Of a stretch of DNA of 64,000 nt, positions 1-9,070 are shown piece after piece. Each line of letters opens with the position of its first letter. Position 1 is the stretch's first letter. The DNA is taken from positions 10,072-74,071 of the forward strand of contig NZ_KB849695.1 in the NCBI RefSeq assembly GCF_000368785.1, written 5' to 3'. Origin of the DNA: Acinetobacter towneri DSM 14962 = CIP 107472 (GTDB taxonomy: Bacteria > Pseudomonadota > Gammaproteobacteria > Pseudomonadales > Moraxellaceae). Made by a program: the position numbers and the translations under genes. A model generated the notes under the pieces. That model was not told where the DNA came from and did not search any database. It saw only the letters and a list, made by a program, of their open reading frames with translations.

Positions 1-258
1 GGACGAGCATATTTTTTGCTGCTATTGCGTTATGAGTCAGTCATTTAGAATGACTAAATTTCCTGCCTCATGCCTTATATCAGCTAAAAAACCTTGCGAG
101 ATATATCTCTCACGTCGCAAACATAGACGAAGTGTCAACAGACCCTATTACCTTTTATTCTATAGATATAGTCTATTGCAATATAAATATGCTGCGGTTC
201 GCTCTTTGTAGCACATAATAATAAGCTGATTTGACCAATCTTCATCAAATGCTGTTAT
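1..258. other. Intergenic edge of window
   Basis: AT-rich sequence with no convincing ORF, RNA gene or strong terminator. It lies downstream of the minus-strand nitroreductase gene. A gene outside the window could end or begin here. Confidence 0.4.
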
Positions 259-945
259 TTAAGCATAGACTTTAAATTGATTTTGATAGTGTGCATGACT
301 CCGTTCGGTTACTTCTTCTTCAATTGATCCAAAAACGAGTTGTGAACGTAACAACCATGTATCTGGAATATCAAAATGCTCTGCCACAGCACGGTCTATG
401 TTTGGATTATAATGCTGTAAAGATGCACCCACGCCTGAATCTGCCAGTGCTGTCCACACTGCAAATTGCGCCATGCCTGAAGTTTGCTCCGACCAAATTG
501 GAAATTCTGCAGCATTAAATGGAATTTTCTTTTGCAATTGACGAATCACTTGTTGATCTTCATAGAACAATACCGTGCCAAAAGCTGCTGCACATTGTTC
601 GATTTTCATTTTAGTACCTGCAAAAACCTGCTCTGGTACAAACTGACGTTGTACTTCCTGTACTAAATTCCAAAATTTTTTATGTGATTCAGAAAATAAA
701 ATAACCACGCGCGTACTTTGTGAATGATGTGCCGATGGACAGCTACGCACAGCTTCCTGAATCAGCTCGGTCATATAAGTTTGGCTAAAATGAATGCGTT
801 TTCCTAAAGCATAAATACTACGGCGCTTTTTCAATTGATCGATGAAAGTCAGTTCATGTGCATCATGGCTAGGCTTTTTTTTAAGCTTAAAGTCTTTCAT
901 GATATCTGCTGTAAGCACATGACCAATTTTATTTAACAGTGTCAT
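259..945 (-). CDS. Nitroreductase family protein
   Basis: A 228-residue protein resembling the small FMN-dependent nitroreductase/oxidoreductase group. The segment around residues 38-48 (KKRRSIYALGK) matches the family's N-terminal RRSIR-type flavin-binding motif. The later stretch with SGMAQFAVWTALADSGVGASLQHYNP matches the conserved central helix. Members reduce nitro or quinone compounds with NAD(P)H in the cytoplasm; the substrate here is unknown. The start at 945 is preceded at good spacing by GGGGAAG. The gene stands alone, convergent with nothing visible to its left. The family call is fairly firm; the specific function is not. Confidence 0.75.
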   Translation of the reverse strand: MTLLNKIGHVLTADIMKDFKLKKKPSHDAHELTFIDQLKKRRSIYALGKRIHFSQTYMTELIQEAVRSCPSAHHSQSTRVVILFSESHKKFWNLVQEVQRQFVPEQVFAGTKMKIEQCAAAFGTVLFYEDQQVIRQLQKKIPFNAAEFPIWSEQTSGMAQFAVWTALADSGVGASLQHYNPNIDRAVAEHFDIPDTWLLRSQLVFGSIEEEVTERSHAHYQNQFKVYA

Positions 946-1076
946 TTTAACTTCCCCAAAAAATCAATCAAAATCAGTCTAATATTTTTTCTTATTGTAT
1001 ATAGACGAATGTGCTTTTATTCACATTCGTATTTTTAGCTGCTGCTTTTTACAACACTCAAACCCGCTAAAAACCA

Positions 1077-1103
1077 CAAACTCCGCATTTTGCGGAGTTT
1101 GTG
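1077..1103 (-). terminator. Rho-independent terminator downstream of ftsY
   Basis: Perfect stem AAACTCCGC / GCGGAGTTT with a short AT loop. On the minus strand it is followed by a short T run. It lies about 50 bases past the ftsY stop. Confidence 0.75.
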
Positions 1104-1151
1104 TGAAACTTACAGCATTTTTACATTTTAGCTTTAAACTTATTTTAAAAC

Positions 1152-2258
1152 TTATTTTTCAGTTTCAAACAGTGCTGCAACAAATGCTTTGGCTGAGAAT
1201 GGACGTAAATCGTCAATTTTTTCACCCACACCAATAAAGCGAATTGGCACATGGCTACGGCTTGCAATGTTAAATAACACGCCACCTTTTGCCGTACCAT
1301 CCAGTTTAGTGATGGTGATGCCTGTTAAGCCAACAGCCTCATCAAACATTTCCACTTGGTTAATGGCATTTTGACCTGTGCCTGCATCTACGACCAACAT
1401 CACTTCATGCGGTGCAGTCGCATCAATTTTTTGCATCACACGCTTAACTTTAGTCAATTCTTGCATCAGGTTGCTTTTGTTATGCAAACGTCCAGCAGTA
1501 TCTGCAATTAACACATCAATGCCTTTGGCACGCGCACTTTCAAACGCATCGAAAATAACAGAAGCACTGTCTGCACCGTGACCTTGTGCAACAACGGCAA
1601 CATCGTTACGCTCACCCCAAATCTGCAATTGTTCTGTCGCTGCAGCACGGAAAGTATCCCCTGCGGCCAACATGACTTTTTTACCTTCGCCTTGTAAGCG
1701 TTTCGCTAACTTGCCAATGGTTGTGGTTTTACCTACACCATTCACACCCACGACTAAAATCACATAAGGGGTTTTATTGGCATCAATATGTAAAGGTTTT
1801 ACCCGTGGCGCAAGCAAAGCCACTAATTCTTCTTGCAAAGCCTTATATAAAGAATGTGAATAAATTAAGTCGCCACGCGCAGTACGCTCGGTCAAATTGG
1901 CAATAATGGTTTTCGTTGCATCTACACCAATATCTGCAACCAACAGTTGTTCTTCGACTTCTTCTAATAATTCATCATCAATTTCTTTACCGCCAATCAG
2001 AATATTCACCATGCCATCGGCAAAGTTTTTACGGGTTTTGGTTAACCCTTCTTTCATGCGACTAAAGAAACCACCTTTCGCAGGCGCATCCGTGTCTGAT
2101 GATGTTTCTGCAGCATGTTCAGAGGTTTCTGCTTGTTGTAGAGGTGTTGTTTCAACAATCGGAATATTTACCGCTGGTAAATTCGGTAATGTGACATCAT
2201 CATCTCCGATATCAGCATCAATCAAAAATTTATTTTGCCCATTAGATTGCTGTTGCAT
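1152..2258 (-). CDS. ftsY: Signal recognition particle receptor FtsY
   Basis: SRP receptor GTPase that docks SRP-ribosome complexes at the inner membrane for co-translational insertion. The 368-residue protein has an acidic, variable N-terminal A region (about residues 1-65), then the NG domain. GTPase motifs are visible: G1 GVNGVGKTTTIGKLA, DTFRAAATEQL, G3 DTAGR and G4 TKLDGTAKGG, all intact. The start at 2258 has an AAGGA ribosome site upstream. Unlike E. coli, there is no ftsE/ftsX downstream. Its functional partner, the 4.5S RNA, lies at about 50.2 kb in this window. The gene is divergent from the M16 peptidase pair. Confidence 0.97.
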   Translation of the reverse strand: MQQQSNGQNKFLIDADIGDDDVTLPNLPAVNIPIVETTPLQQAETSEHAAETSSDTDAPAKGGFFSRMKEGLTKTRKNFADGMVNILIGGKEIDDELLEEVEEQLLVADIGVDATKTIIANLTERTARGDLIYSHSLYKALQEELVALLAPRVKPLHIDANKTPYVILVVGVNGVGKTTTIGKLAKRLQGEGKKVMLAAGDTFRAAATEQLQIWGERNDVAVVAQGHGADSASVIFDAFESARAKGIDVLIADTAGRLHNKSNLMQELTKVKRVMQKIDATAPHEVMLVVDAGTGQNAINQVEMFDEAVGLTGITITKLDGTAKGGVLFNIASRSHVPIRFIGVGEKIDDLRPFSAKAFVAALFETEK

Positions 2259-2429
2259 GCCGAATCCTTGAAAAGCATTGCGTTAAAAAATCGGATTCTA
2301 ACATAAACCAATTGCTTTTACCTCGTATTCCAACCACATAGCCGCATACAAAAAATACCTACAGCAATCCTTGCCTTTCCGCTTTAATTTCTGAAAGATA
2401 AGCCGATAACGATTGATCTCCACTTGCTT

Positions 2430-3779
2430 ATGTTCCAATTTTCGATGAAGTCTGTTTGTGCGTTGCTTTGGGGTTTAACAGCTTCGATTAGCCATGCTGA
2501 AGTTTTAGCTGCGAATAACACTTTTGAAACCACACTCAACAATGGTTTAAAAGTCATTATTCGTGAAGACCATCGTTCTCCCATGGTGATGACTCAAATT
2601 TGGTACAAAGTGGGCAGTAGCGATGAGTCCGGAAATACACTTGGGATTTCGCACGTACTTGAACACATGATGTTTAAAGGTACAGCCAAGGTGCCGAATG
2701 ATGAATTTACCCGTTTAAGTCGTATTTATGGTGGCAGTGTCAATGCAGCAACCTTTACCAATTACACGAATTATTATCAGCTCTATCCCAAAACTTATTT
2801 CCCACTGGCTTTAGAGTTGGAAGCCGACAGAATGAGTAATTTGTTACTTCGCCAACAAGACTTTGAGCCTGAAATTAAGGTGGTAATGGAAGAACGGCGG
2901 CAACGTACCGATGATAATCCACGGGCTTTGGCTTTTGAACGCTTTAAATGGATTGCCTACCCAACCAGTCATTATCGCCAACCCATTATTGGGCACATGA
3001 AAAACTTGCAAAGCATTCAGCTGCAAGATGTACAGGCGTGGTACAAAAAATGGTATCGCCCCAATAATGCTATTCTAGTGATTGTGGGCGATGTAGATCA
3101 TCAAGCCGCATTGTTGCAAGTCCAAAAGTATTTTGGAGATATTCCGAAAGCACCTACGCCACCGCGCAATGATGTGTTGGAGTTTGAACAATTAGGTTAT
3201 CGGCACATGGAATTGTCTGCGACTGTGCAAGTTCCTAATTTATATATGGCTTGGAATGTCGGTTCATTGGCAACAGCTAAAAATCCTCAAGATGCCTTCG
3301 CGCTCACTATCATCAAACAACTGTTAGACAGTGGAATTACTTCACGTTTAGAACAGCGCTTGGTCAGAAACAATAAGATTCTTAGCTCAGTCAGTGTCAG
3401 TTATGACCCGTATCAACGTGGGGATAGTTTGTTTAGTATTTCAGCATTGCCTGCAGCAGGTGTAACGTTAAGCGAAGCACAGGTCGCGATTCAAAACGAA
3501 GTGGATACGCTAAAACAGGATTTGGTCAATTCAAGTGAAATTGAGCGCGTGGTGACTCAATTTGTGGCCAATTGGATTTATAGTCAGGATGATTTGGCAG
3601 GACAAGCCCGAACCATTGGCAATTTGGAAGTCAATGGATTCAGTCACCGTTTAATCGATGTTTTACCACAACACTTACAAGCGATTACTGCCCAGGATCT
3701 GCAACGTGTTGCGCAAAGTTACTTTAACAAAGACAGACTTAGCACCTTGTATTTATTACCTCAAAGCACAACACCTTAA
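2430..3779 (+). CDS. M16 family zinc metallopeptidase (catalytic partner)
   Basis: Pitrilysin-family peptidase of about 449 residues. A hydrophobic N-terminus ending near SISHAE looks like a Sec signal peptide, so the protein is probably periplasmic. The inverted zinc motif HXXEH is visible as HVLEH within GISHVLEHMMFKG, with the distal glutamate region EPEIKVVMEERR about 70 residues later. These are the residues needed for zinc binding and catalysis. ATG codons at 2430 and 2445 are both possible, and neither has a clear Shine-Dalgarno. It is followed 12 bases later by a second M16 gene without the zinc motif, so the two likely form an active/inactive heterodimer, as in other bacterial M16 pairs. 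The substrate is unknown. Confidence 0.88.
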   Translation: MFQFSMKSVCALLWGLTASISHAEVLAANNTFETTLNNGLKVIIREDHRSPMVMTQIWYKVGSSDESGNTLGISHVLEHMMFKGTAKVPNDEFTRLSRIYGGSVNAATFTNYTNYYQLYPKTYFPLALELEADRMSNLLLRQQDFEPEIKVVMEERRQRTDDNPRALAFERFKWIAYPTSHYRQPIIGHMKNLQSIQLQDVQAWYKKWYRPNNAILVIVGDVDHQAALLQVQKYFGDIPKAPTPPRNDVLEFEQLGYRHMELSATVQVPNLYMAWNVGSLATAKNPQDAFALTIIKQLLDSGITSRLEQRLVRNNKILSSVSVSYDPYQRGDSLFSISALPAAGVTLSEAQVAIQNEVDTLKQDLVNSSEIERVVTQFVANWIYSQDDLAGQARTIGNLEVNGFSHRLIDVLPQHLQAITAQDLQRVAQSYFNKDRLSTLYLLPQSTTP

Positions 3780-3791
3780 ACTGTGATTTTC

Positions 3792-5432
3792 ATGAAAAAA
3801 CATCTATTCAGCACGCTTATTTTAAGCACTAGTTTTAGCCTATGTTCTGCTGGCTTTGCGATGGAAACTGCCACCACAGCAGCGCATGATTTTGCTGAAA
3901 CAGATGTAAGTACGCCTTTACAATCTTTGAGCTTGCTGCACAGTTTAAATGCCGTAAATGAATTGGTCGATGTTCGCGCTCCACAGGTATATGAATTAAA
4001 AAATCATCGACACGTACGCACTTTATTTGTCGAAAATCCTGCTTTGCCAATGGTTGATATCCAACTGACTTTTAATGCAGGTTCTGCCCGCGATGCAGAA
4101 ATTGAAAAAGGTTTATTTGGCGTTGCCAATATGGCAGCCCAACTGATTGATGAAGGCACCAAGCGTTATAAGGCAGAGGAAATTGCCGCAGCCTTTGAAA
4201 CCACAGGCGCACGTTTTAGTACCACGGCGTACCGCGATATGTTTGTGGTACGGCTAAGAACACTGTCTGATCCGCAGAAAATGCAAACTGCCGTCAAAAT
4301 GATGCTGGAAATACTGAAACATGCGACTTTTGAGCGTTCTAATATCCAGCGTGTGCAAAGCAATACACAAATTGGGCAAAAACAACTGCAAGAAAATCCA
4401 AGCCGTTTAATGAATATTCGCTTATATCGCGCAATTTACGGACAACATGCCTATTCAGAACCCATTACAGGCACCAATGGCAGCATCAAACGGATTCAAC
4501 CAAAGCACTTACAACAATTTAGAGATCAGTTTCTGGTCGCGCAAAATATGAACATTGCCATTACAGGCAAATTAACCTTAAAAGAAGCAGAAAAACTTGC
4601 CAATACCATCAGCGCACATATTGCCCAAGGTGTTGCAGCAACAGCTTTGCCACAGCCTACACCTGCAACACGTTTCAACATCCAGCATATTCCCTACCGG
4701 TCACAACAGGCGCATGTCAGTATTGCACAACTTGCGACTACACGGGATGATCCTGACTATTTGGCTTTAGAAATTGCCAATAAAATGCTGGGCGGCAGCA
4801 GTTTCAATTCAATTTTGATGAAAGAATTACGAGTAAAACGTGGCTACACTTACGGTGTTAGCAGTTCGTTTCGTTTTACCCAAGCAGCGGGTTTGTTTAG
4901 CTTAGGCTATTCTACGCGCCAAGATCAGTTACTCGATAGTATTCAAGTCGCTCACCAGAGCTTAATTCAGTTTGTACAACAACCTATGAATTTAGAACAA
5001 TTAAAAGAAACCAAAGCAGGTTTAATTCGTGCATTTCCGAATCAATACAGCAGCAATGCCAGTATTAATGCCCAGCTTGGGCACATCGGTTTTTATCGAC
5101 TTCCTGCAAATTATTTAAGTGATTATGCAGAACGAGTGGAAAAAGTTACCGCTGAAGATGTGCAACGTGCAATTCGCAAACATTTGCATCCTGATCGTTT
5201 AACTTTAGTAATTGTGAGCGAACATTTAGATAAAGCCGCATTGGTAAAAATGCTGCAGGACAATTTACTCGCACCAACATCTTTAACACCGACACCGCAC
5301 AATATGAATAACATGCCAACAGAAAAAATTACTCTTGCACCAAGGCAGGAAGTTGTTGAGCCCGATCTTGCTCCATTTGATGTGCCTGCATCAACTTTAA
5401 ATAATGCACATAACGAATCGGACGTTGATTGA
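3792..5432 (+). CDS. M16 family peptidase-like protein (non-catalytic partner)
   Basis: About 546 residues with a signal peptide (MKKHLFSTLILSTSFSLCSA). The place where HXXEH should be reads ANMAAQLIDEG, so it cannot bind zinc in the usual way. The C-terminal M16 half keeps the RGYTYGVSSSF segment, which in this family supplies the R/Y pair acting on the partner's substrate. This is the usual division of labour in heterodimeric M16 proteases. ATG at 3792 is chosen over a GTG at 3783. The C-terminus carries an extra roughly 45-residue Pro/Thr/Asn-rich tail, and its coding sequence overlaps a convergent minus-strand gene by 104 bases. Confidence 0.85.
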   Translation: MKKHLFSTLILSTSFSLCSAGFAMETATTAAHDFAETDVSTPLQSLSLLHSLNAVNELVDVRAPQVYELKNHRHVRTLFVENPALPMVDIQLTFNAGSARDAEIEKGLFGVANMAAQLIDEGTKRYKAEEIAAAFETTGARFSTTAYRDMFVVRLRTLSDPQKMQTAVKMMLEILKHATFERSNIQRVQSNTQIGQKQLQENPSRLMNIRLYRAIYGQHAYSEPITGTNGSIKRIQPKHLQQFRDQFLVAQNMNIAITGKLTLKEAEKLANTISAHIAQGVAATALPQPTPATRFNIQHIPYRSQQAHVSIAQLATTRDDPDYLALEIANKMLGGSSFNSILMKELRVKRGYTYGVSSSFRFTQAAGLFSLGYSTRQDQLLDSIQVAHQSLIQFVQQPMNLEQLKETKAGLIRAFPNQYSSNASINAQLGHIGFYRLPANYLSDYAERVEKVTAEDVQRAIRKHLHPDRLTLVIVSEHLDKAALVKMLQDNLLAPTSLTPTPHNMNNMPTEKITLAPRQEVVEPDLAPFDVPASTLNNAHNESDVD

Positions 5433-5646
5433 GTAAATGAACTGCCATGTCTTGGGTATTGGCATACATAGATTGTTGTGACAAACGCTCAACATTTTGA
5501 AATTGTTGCACCCCAACTGGGCGATAAAGCGCAACACTTGCTAAAGTTAAAATAATAAAAATGATACTCAGCACAACAATATTATAAATTTGCTCGAGTT
5601 TCAGTTGAGAAATAAATTGAATCGTTTTTTGAATTGCGTTGTGCAT
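5329..5646 (-). CDS. Small single-pass membrane protein, unknown function
   Basis: A 105-residue protein that I do not recognise. It has a short basic/amphipathic N-terminus, one strong transmembrane segment at about residues 23-43 (VVLSIIFIILTLASVALY), and a hydrophilic, Gln-rich C-terminus predicted outside the cytoplasm. GAGGT ahead of the ATG at 5646 supports a real start. Its last 34 codons are antisense to the end of the plus-strand M16 gene. It probably follows the gene at 5773-6132, though a plus-strand terminator-like hairpin lies between them. Confidence 0.6.
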   Translation of the reverse strand: MHNAIQKTIQFISQLKLEQIYNIVVLSIIFIILTLASVALYRPVGVQQFQNVERLSQQSMYANTQDMAVHLLNQRPIRYVHYLKLMQAHQMEQDRAQQLPALVQE

Positions 5647-5703
5647 GACCTACCTCTAATCGCCTTAGTGTAGGATGCCCTTGTGAGATGTACAAGTTAA
5701 ACA

Positions 5704-5747
5704 GCTCAATTTTACTGTATCGTCACAGTAAAAATTGAGCCTTTTTC
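5704..5747 (+). terminator. Long hairpin with T run
   Basis: GCTCAATTTTACTG pairs with CAGTAAAAATTGAGC (one bulged A), followed by CTTTTTC on the plus strand. It is best read as the terminator of the M16 operon, which would then run antisense through the whole 5329-5646 gene. On the minus strand the T run is poor. Confidence 0.7.
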
Positions 5748-5772
5748 TACAAATTCTACAAAGGATTTAGCT

Positions 5773-6132
5773 TTAGCCAATCGTGCCACGAATTACCGCA
5801 AAGTATAAAACCAATGCAATGACTGCAAGCACCAAGAAAATAGCAAATACACTGACACCGCCCTCTGCTTCGGCAGGATGCAGTTCATCTTCATCGGCAA
5901 TACGGAGTAATTCACCATCATAATTACGATAAAACTCTATACGATCGCTTCGCTCTAAAGTTTTAGCAAAGTCAGCCACACGTTTACGTTGCGCCAAGCA
6001 GTATTCACCTAAATGAACATCTCGACGGAAAATTACCTCATCTAGTTTTTTACGGTGATGATGTGCCAACTCAATAATTTGAGAAGTCAATGGAGGTACA
6101 TCAAAAGCACATCCGTCTACGGATCTTGTCAT
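5773..6132 (-). CDS. C-tail-anchored small membrane protein, unknown function
   Basis: 119 residues from the ATG at 6132, which has AAGGAG seven bases upstream. An in-frame start 21 bases earlier lacks such a site. The N-terminal about 90 residues are soluble and charged, with His and Arg in LAHHHRKKLDEVIF. A single C-terminal transmembrane helix (VFAIFLVLAVIALVLYFAVI) follows, giving a tail-anchored topology. No family is recognised. It is transcribed divergently from the Sel1-like gene at 6352. Confidence 0.65.
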   Translation of the reverse strand: MTRSVDGCAFDVPPLTSQIIELAHHHRKKLDEVIFRRDVHLGEYCLAQRKRVADFAKTLERSDRIEFYRNYDGELLRIADEDELHPAEAEGGVSVFAIFLVLAVIALVLYFAVIRGTIG

Positions 6133-6240
6133 GTTGTTCTCCTTTTTTATCATGCTTAGAGCTTTAGTTTAATCAAAATTAAACTTGTTCAATGTTTAAT
6201 CATGTAAACTTGAAATATGCTCATTAACCCCGATAATTAT

Positions 6241-6269
6241 TTGACAATTCAATCAAATTGTAATATTAG
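6241..6269 (+). promoter_or_regulatory. Candidate sigma-70 promoter
   Basis: TTGACA at 6241-6246 followed 17 bases later by TATTAG (6264-6269), in an AT-rich divergent intergenic region. It could drive the gene at 6352. This is a sequence match only. Confidence 0.35.
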
Positions 6270-6351
6270 TTTAACAATAAAGCGTTAAATTGATATGAAG
6301 CCTAAAAGGTAGGCTTAAATAAGTAATCATAATTACAATAAGGAGTTTAAT

Positions 6352-6585
6352 ATGATTCAAACGATCTCTCACCATGACTTAGAGCATGTTTATGCAAATG
6401 CAGTAAACACGATTCATTCACAAATGAACTTCCAAGACGCGGTAAAACAACTCGAAGAAGCTGCACGTGCAGGACATGGTAAAGCGGCAATGTTCTTAGC
6501 AGAACTGTATTATCAAGGTTTCCGCGTAGAACGTGATTCATTGAAAGCGCAATACTGGCAAAACATGGCCACCATGCAAGCATAA
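6352..6585 (+). CDS. Small Sel1/TPR-like repeat protein
   Basis: 77 residues. The segment from about residue 25 to 70 (AVKQLEEAARAGHGKAAMFL followed by AELYYQGFRVERDSLKAQYW) matches the Sel1-like form of the tetratricopeptide helical pair, with one complete repeat. Such proteins mediate protein contacts. The ATG follows AAGGAG. There is no signal peptide. It is a single-gene unit with its own terminator directly after the stop. Confidence 0.75.
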   Translation: MIQTISHHDLEHVYANAVNTIHSQMNFQDAVKQLEEAARAGHGKAAMFLAELYYQGFRVERDSLKAQYWQNMATMQA

Positions 6586-6586
6586 T

Positions 6587-6614
6587 AAAACGTCACTTAG
6601 GTGGCGTTTTTTTT
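6587..6614 (+). terminator. Rho-independent terminator after Sel1-like gene
   Basis: Stem AACGTCAC / GTGGCGTT (one G-T pair), loop TTAG, followed by eight T residues. Confidence 0.85.
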
Positions 6615-6735
6615 GACCCTTTTTTAGATGCTCCAACCATAAATACACATTTGTTTACGATTTTAAGCAAAGCTTAAACGGTATATTCATCAATTCTTTT
6701 TACAATATAGCCAAATTTTACAACCTTGCTTGATT

Positions 6736-7110
6736 ATGAATCAGATTAACCAACTCCACCCTTTACCAAAGGATTTTCTGCTTAAAGTTACACTATTAAA
6801 ATCAATGATGTACTGCGGTGTACTTTGGGGTTTATTCCATCAAGGTTGGGCAATGAGTTCAGATCACGATGATTATATTTTCCCTTTTTGGTTAAATGCG
6901 GTACAAGCGCATAAATATGCTGCTAAACACTGGCCACAATATAGTCCTCGTAAAATTTCCGCGCAGGATTTTGAAACTTTTTTATTACCAACGCTCACCC
7001 GTTTAAATGTCACGCCAACCTTGTTTGGTTCGTCAAGTCAAAAAATTAAACTGACCACTTCACAAATGAAGCATTTCTTTTTTAATGAACCTGCGTTAAA
7101 TATTGCTTAA
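6736..7110 (+). CDS. DUF2750-domain protein
   Basis: 124 residues. The order of features matches DUF2750: a W-G stretch with GWAMSSDHDDYIFPFW, then a helix with AAKHWPQYSPRKISAQDF and a final LLPTL segment. The function of the family is unknown. The ATG at 6736 has no clear Shine-Dalgarno; a downstream ATG in MMYCG is an alternative. It stands alone between the Sel1-like and CBS genes. Confidence 0.7.
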   Translation: MNQINQLHPLPKDFLLKVTLLKSMMYCGVLWGLFHQGWAMSSDHDDYIFPFWLNAVQAHKYAAKHWPQYSPRKISAQDFETFLLPTLTRLNVTPTLFGSSSQKIKLTTSQMKHFFFNEPALNIA

Positions 7111-7229
7111 ATAAAAACTGAATAGAATTGACGTAAAAATCAACAATCGTGACTCTAAAGTATTTGCAATTTTTACAATTCACGTTACTTTAAAAGTCAA
7201 ACAATAAACAACAAATCAGGACACAGAAT

Positions 7230-7664
7230 ATGACCAAGGTAACTCACGTTTTACAAGATAAAGCACATCACGAAATTTACACAATTCGCCCAGAAGCAAC
7301 GGTTTTAGAAGCAATTAGTTTAATGGCTGAAAAAGGCATTGGTGCGTTGGTGGTTACCGATCAAAACAATCATGTGGTTGGTATTCTGTCTGAGCGTGAT
7401 TACACCCGTAAAGTTATTTTGATGGAACGAACTTCTAAAAGCACAACGGTTAGTGAAATTATGACTGCTAAAGTACTGACCGTGACCAAAAACACCAGTG
7501 TGAAAGAATGCTTAAACTTAATTACTGACCATCATTTACGTCACTTACCTGTACTTGAAGGTGAGCAGTTGGTAGGTTTAGTGTCGATTGGTGACTTGGT
7601 GAAAGCGACTATGGATGATCAGCGCAAACTGATCGAGCAGTTACAACAATATATTGCAAGCTAA
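7230..7664 (+). CDS. CBS-domain pair protein
   Basis: 144 residues made almost entirely of two CBS motifs forming one Bateman module: about residues 15-70 (IRPEATVLEAISLMAEKGIG) and 78-135 (MTAKVLTVTKNTSVKECLNL). Bateman modules bind adenosyl nucleotides and act as energy-state sensors; ligand and partner are unknown here. The spacing of SERDYTRKV and IGDLVKA matches the nucleotide-contact loops of stand-alone CBS proteins. It is monocistronic, ending at a strong shared terminator. Confidence 0.88.
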   Translation: MTKVTHVLQDKAHHEIYTIRPEATVLEAISLMAEKGIGALVVTDQNNHVVGILSERDYTRKVILMERTSKSTTVSEIMTAKVLTVTKNTSVKECLNLITDHHLRHLPVLEGEQLVGLVSIGDLVKATMDDQRKLIEQLQQYIAS

Positions 7665-7705
7665 GACACTGTTTTATAAAACCTGCCAAATATAAAGTAA
7701 AGATA

Positions 7706-7742
7706 AAAAAACCGCCTAAACTTACACATTTAGGCGGTTTTT
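7706..7742. terminator. Bidirectional terminator between CBS gene and trpB
   Basis: AAAAAACCGCCTAAA / TTTAGGCGGTTTTT with a short loop, flanked by A and T runs. It can stop both the CBS-protein and the trpB transcripts. Confidence 0.9.
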
Positions 7743-7756
7743 CATATTCAGTAGAA

Positions 7757-8965
7757 TTAATTCAAACCTAATTTTTCTGCTACATAGTCTGAATCTTTAT
7801 CACCACGACCTGAAAGATTAACCACAATTTTCACGTTTTTTGCCATTTTTGGTGCTTCACGTAATGCCCACGCCACCGCATGTGAGCTTTCCAAAGCAGG
7901 TACAATACCCTCTACACGTGACAACGTCATAAAGGCATCTAAACATTCTTGGTCAGTTGCCGTTGAATACTCCACGCGACCAATGTCTTTTAAGAAGCTA
8001 TGTTGCGGCCCCACACCTGGATAATCCAAACCAGAGGCAATAGAGTGCACTGGCAATGGCTCACCATGTTCATCTTCAAGTACATAACACGCCATACCGT
8101 GAAGCTGGCCTGGTTTACCCAAAGTTAGGGTTGCAGAGTGTTGATCTGTATCTAAACCATGCCCTGCAGGCTCAACACCCACAAGTTTCACTTCTGCATC
8201 ATTTAAGAATGCGGTAAATGCACCCACTGCGTTTGAACCACCGCCCACACATGCCACGATATAATCTGGGTTTACACCAAAACGCTCTTGGCTTTGCAGT
8301 TTAATTTCATCACCTATAATAGATTGGAAATCACGCACCATTTTTGGAAATGGGTGTGGCCCAACCACAGAACCAATCGCATAAATAAAGTTTTTTGGGT
8401 CTTTTAAATATTCTTCAAAAGCGCTGTCCACTGCATCTTTTAAAGTGGCTGTACCGCGGGTCACTGAAATCAGGTTGGCACCTAGAATTTTCATTTTCAC
8501 CACATTCGGGTGTTCTTTTTCAATATCCACCTGTCCCATGTGAATTTCACACGGAATTCCCACTAGCGCACATGCCGTCGCCAAGGCTACCCCGTGCTGT
8601 CCCGCACCAGTTTCTGCAATGACTTTGGTTTTACCCATATATTTGGCTAGTAATGCCTCGCCTAAACAGTGGTTAATTTTATGTGCACCAGTATGGTTTA
8701 AATCTTCACGCTTTAAATAAATTTGCGCACCACCTAACTGTTCAGATAAACGCTTGGCATGGAATAAAGGACTTGGACGGCCAACATAGTGAGCAAACAA
8801 ATCTTTTAATTCATTCTGAAATTCTGCCGTTTTACGAATTTCCTCATAAGCAACGTTAATTTCATCCATGGCTTCTTTTAAATGTGGTGGAATAAACTGC
8901 CCGCCATATTGCCCGAAAAAACCGTCTTCATTCGGTAATGCGATGCCATTGATTTGATGATCCAT
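7757..8965 (-). CDS. trpB: Tryptophan synthase beta chain (stand-alone copy)
   Basis: PLP enzyme that condenses indole with serine. 402 residues from the ATG at 8965, chosen because GAGGGG lies just upstream; the reading frame stays open 24 codons further. Catalytic elements are intact: PLP lysine in HTGAHKIN, catalytic Glu in AETGAGQHG, phosphate loop GGGSNAVG and Ser in NLSGRGDKD. It differs from the usual housekeeping TrpB in several places ([16 protein letters not shown] at the N-terminus, [14 protein letters not shown]). There is no trpA, trpF or other trp gene beside it. It may be the only trpB in a dispersed pathway or an indole-salvaging paralogue; the sequence here cannot decide. Confidence 0.88.
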   Translation of the reverse strand: MDHQINGIALPNEDGFFGQYGGQFIPPHLKEAMDEINVAYEEIRKTAEFQNELKDLFAHYVGRPSPLFHAKRLSEQLGGAQIYLKREDLNHTGAHKINHCLGEALLAKYMGKTKVIAETGAGQHGVALATACALVGIPCEIHMGQVDIEKEHPNVVKMKILGANLISVTRGTATLKDAVDSAFEEYLKDPKNFIYAIGSVVGPHPFPKMVRDFQSIIGDEIKLQSQERFGVNPDYIVACVGGGSNAVGAFTAFLNDAEVKLVGVEPAGHGLDTDQHSATLTLGKPGQLHGMACYVLEDEHGEPLPVHSIASGLDYPGVGPQHSFLKDIGRVEYSTATDQECLDAFMTLSRVEGIVPALESSHAVAWALREAPKMAKNVKIVVNLSGRGDKDSDYVAEKLGLN

Positions 8966-9070
8966 ATCGATCCCCTCAGATTGAAATTCACGTTGCCTAT
9001 CGTGTCTGCACTTACTTAGTCTTCGCCTAACAATCACTCAAAAGTTGAGTGATATTGACGAAAATGACGA

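Noticed and set aside
1..258. Possible tRNA or small RNA at the left edge
   Set aside because: No cloverleaf, no conserved CCA or TTCGA pattern, and no strong terminator.
6347..6583. Minus-strand 78-residue ORF opposite the Sel1-like gene
   Set aside because: It is a mirror of a well-supported gene with ribosome site and terminator; no own start signal.
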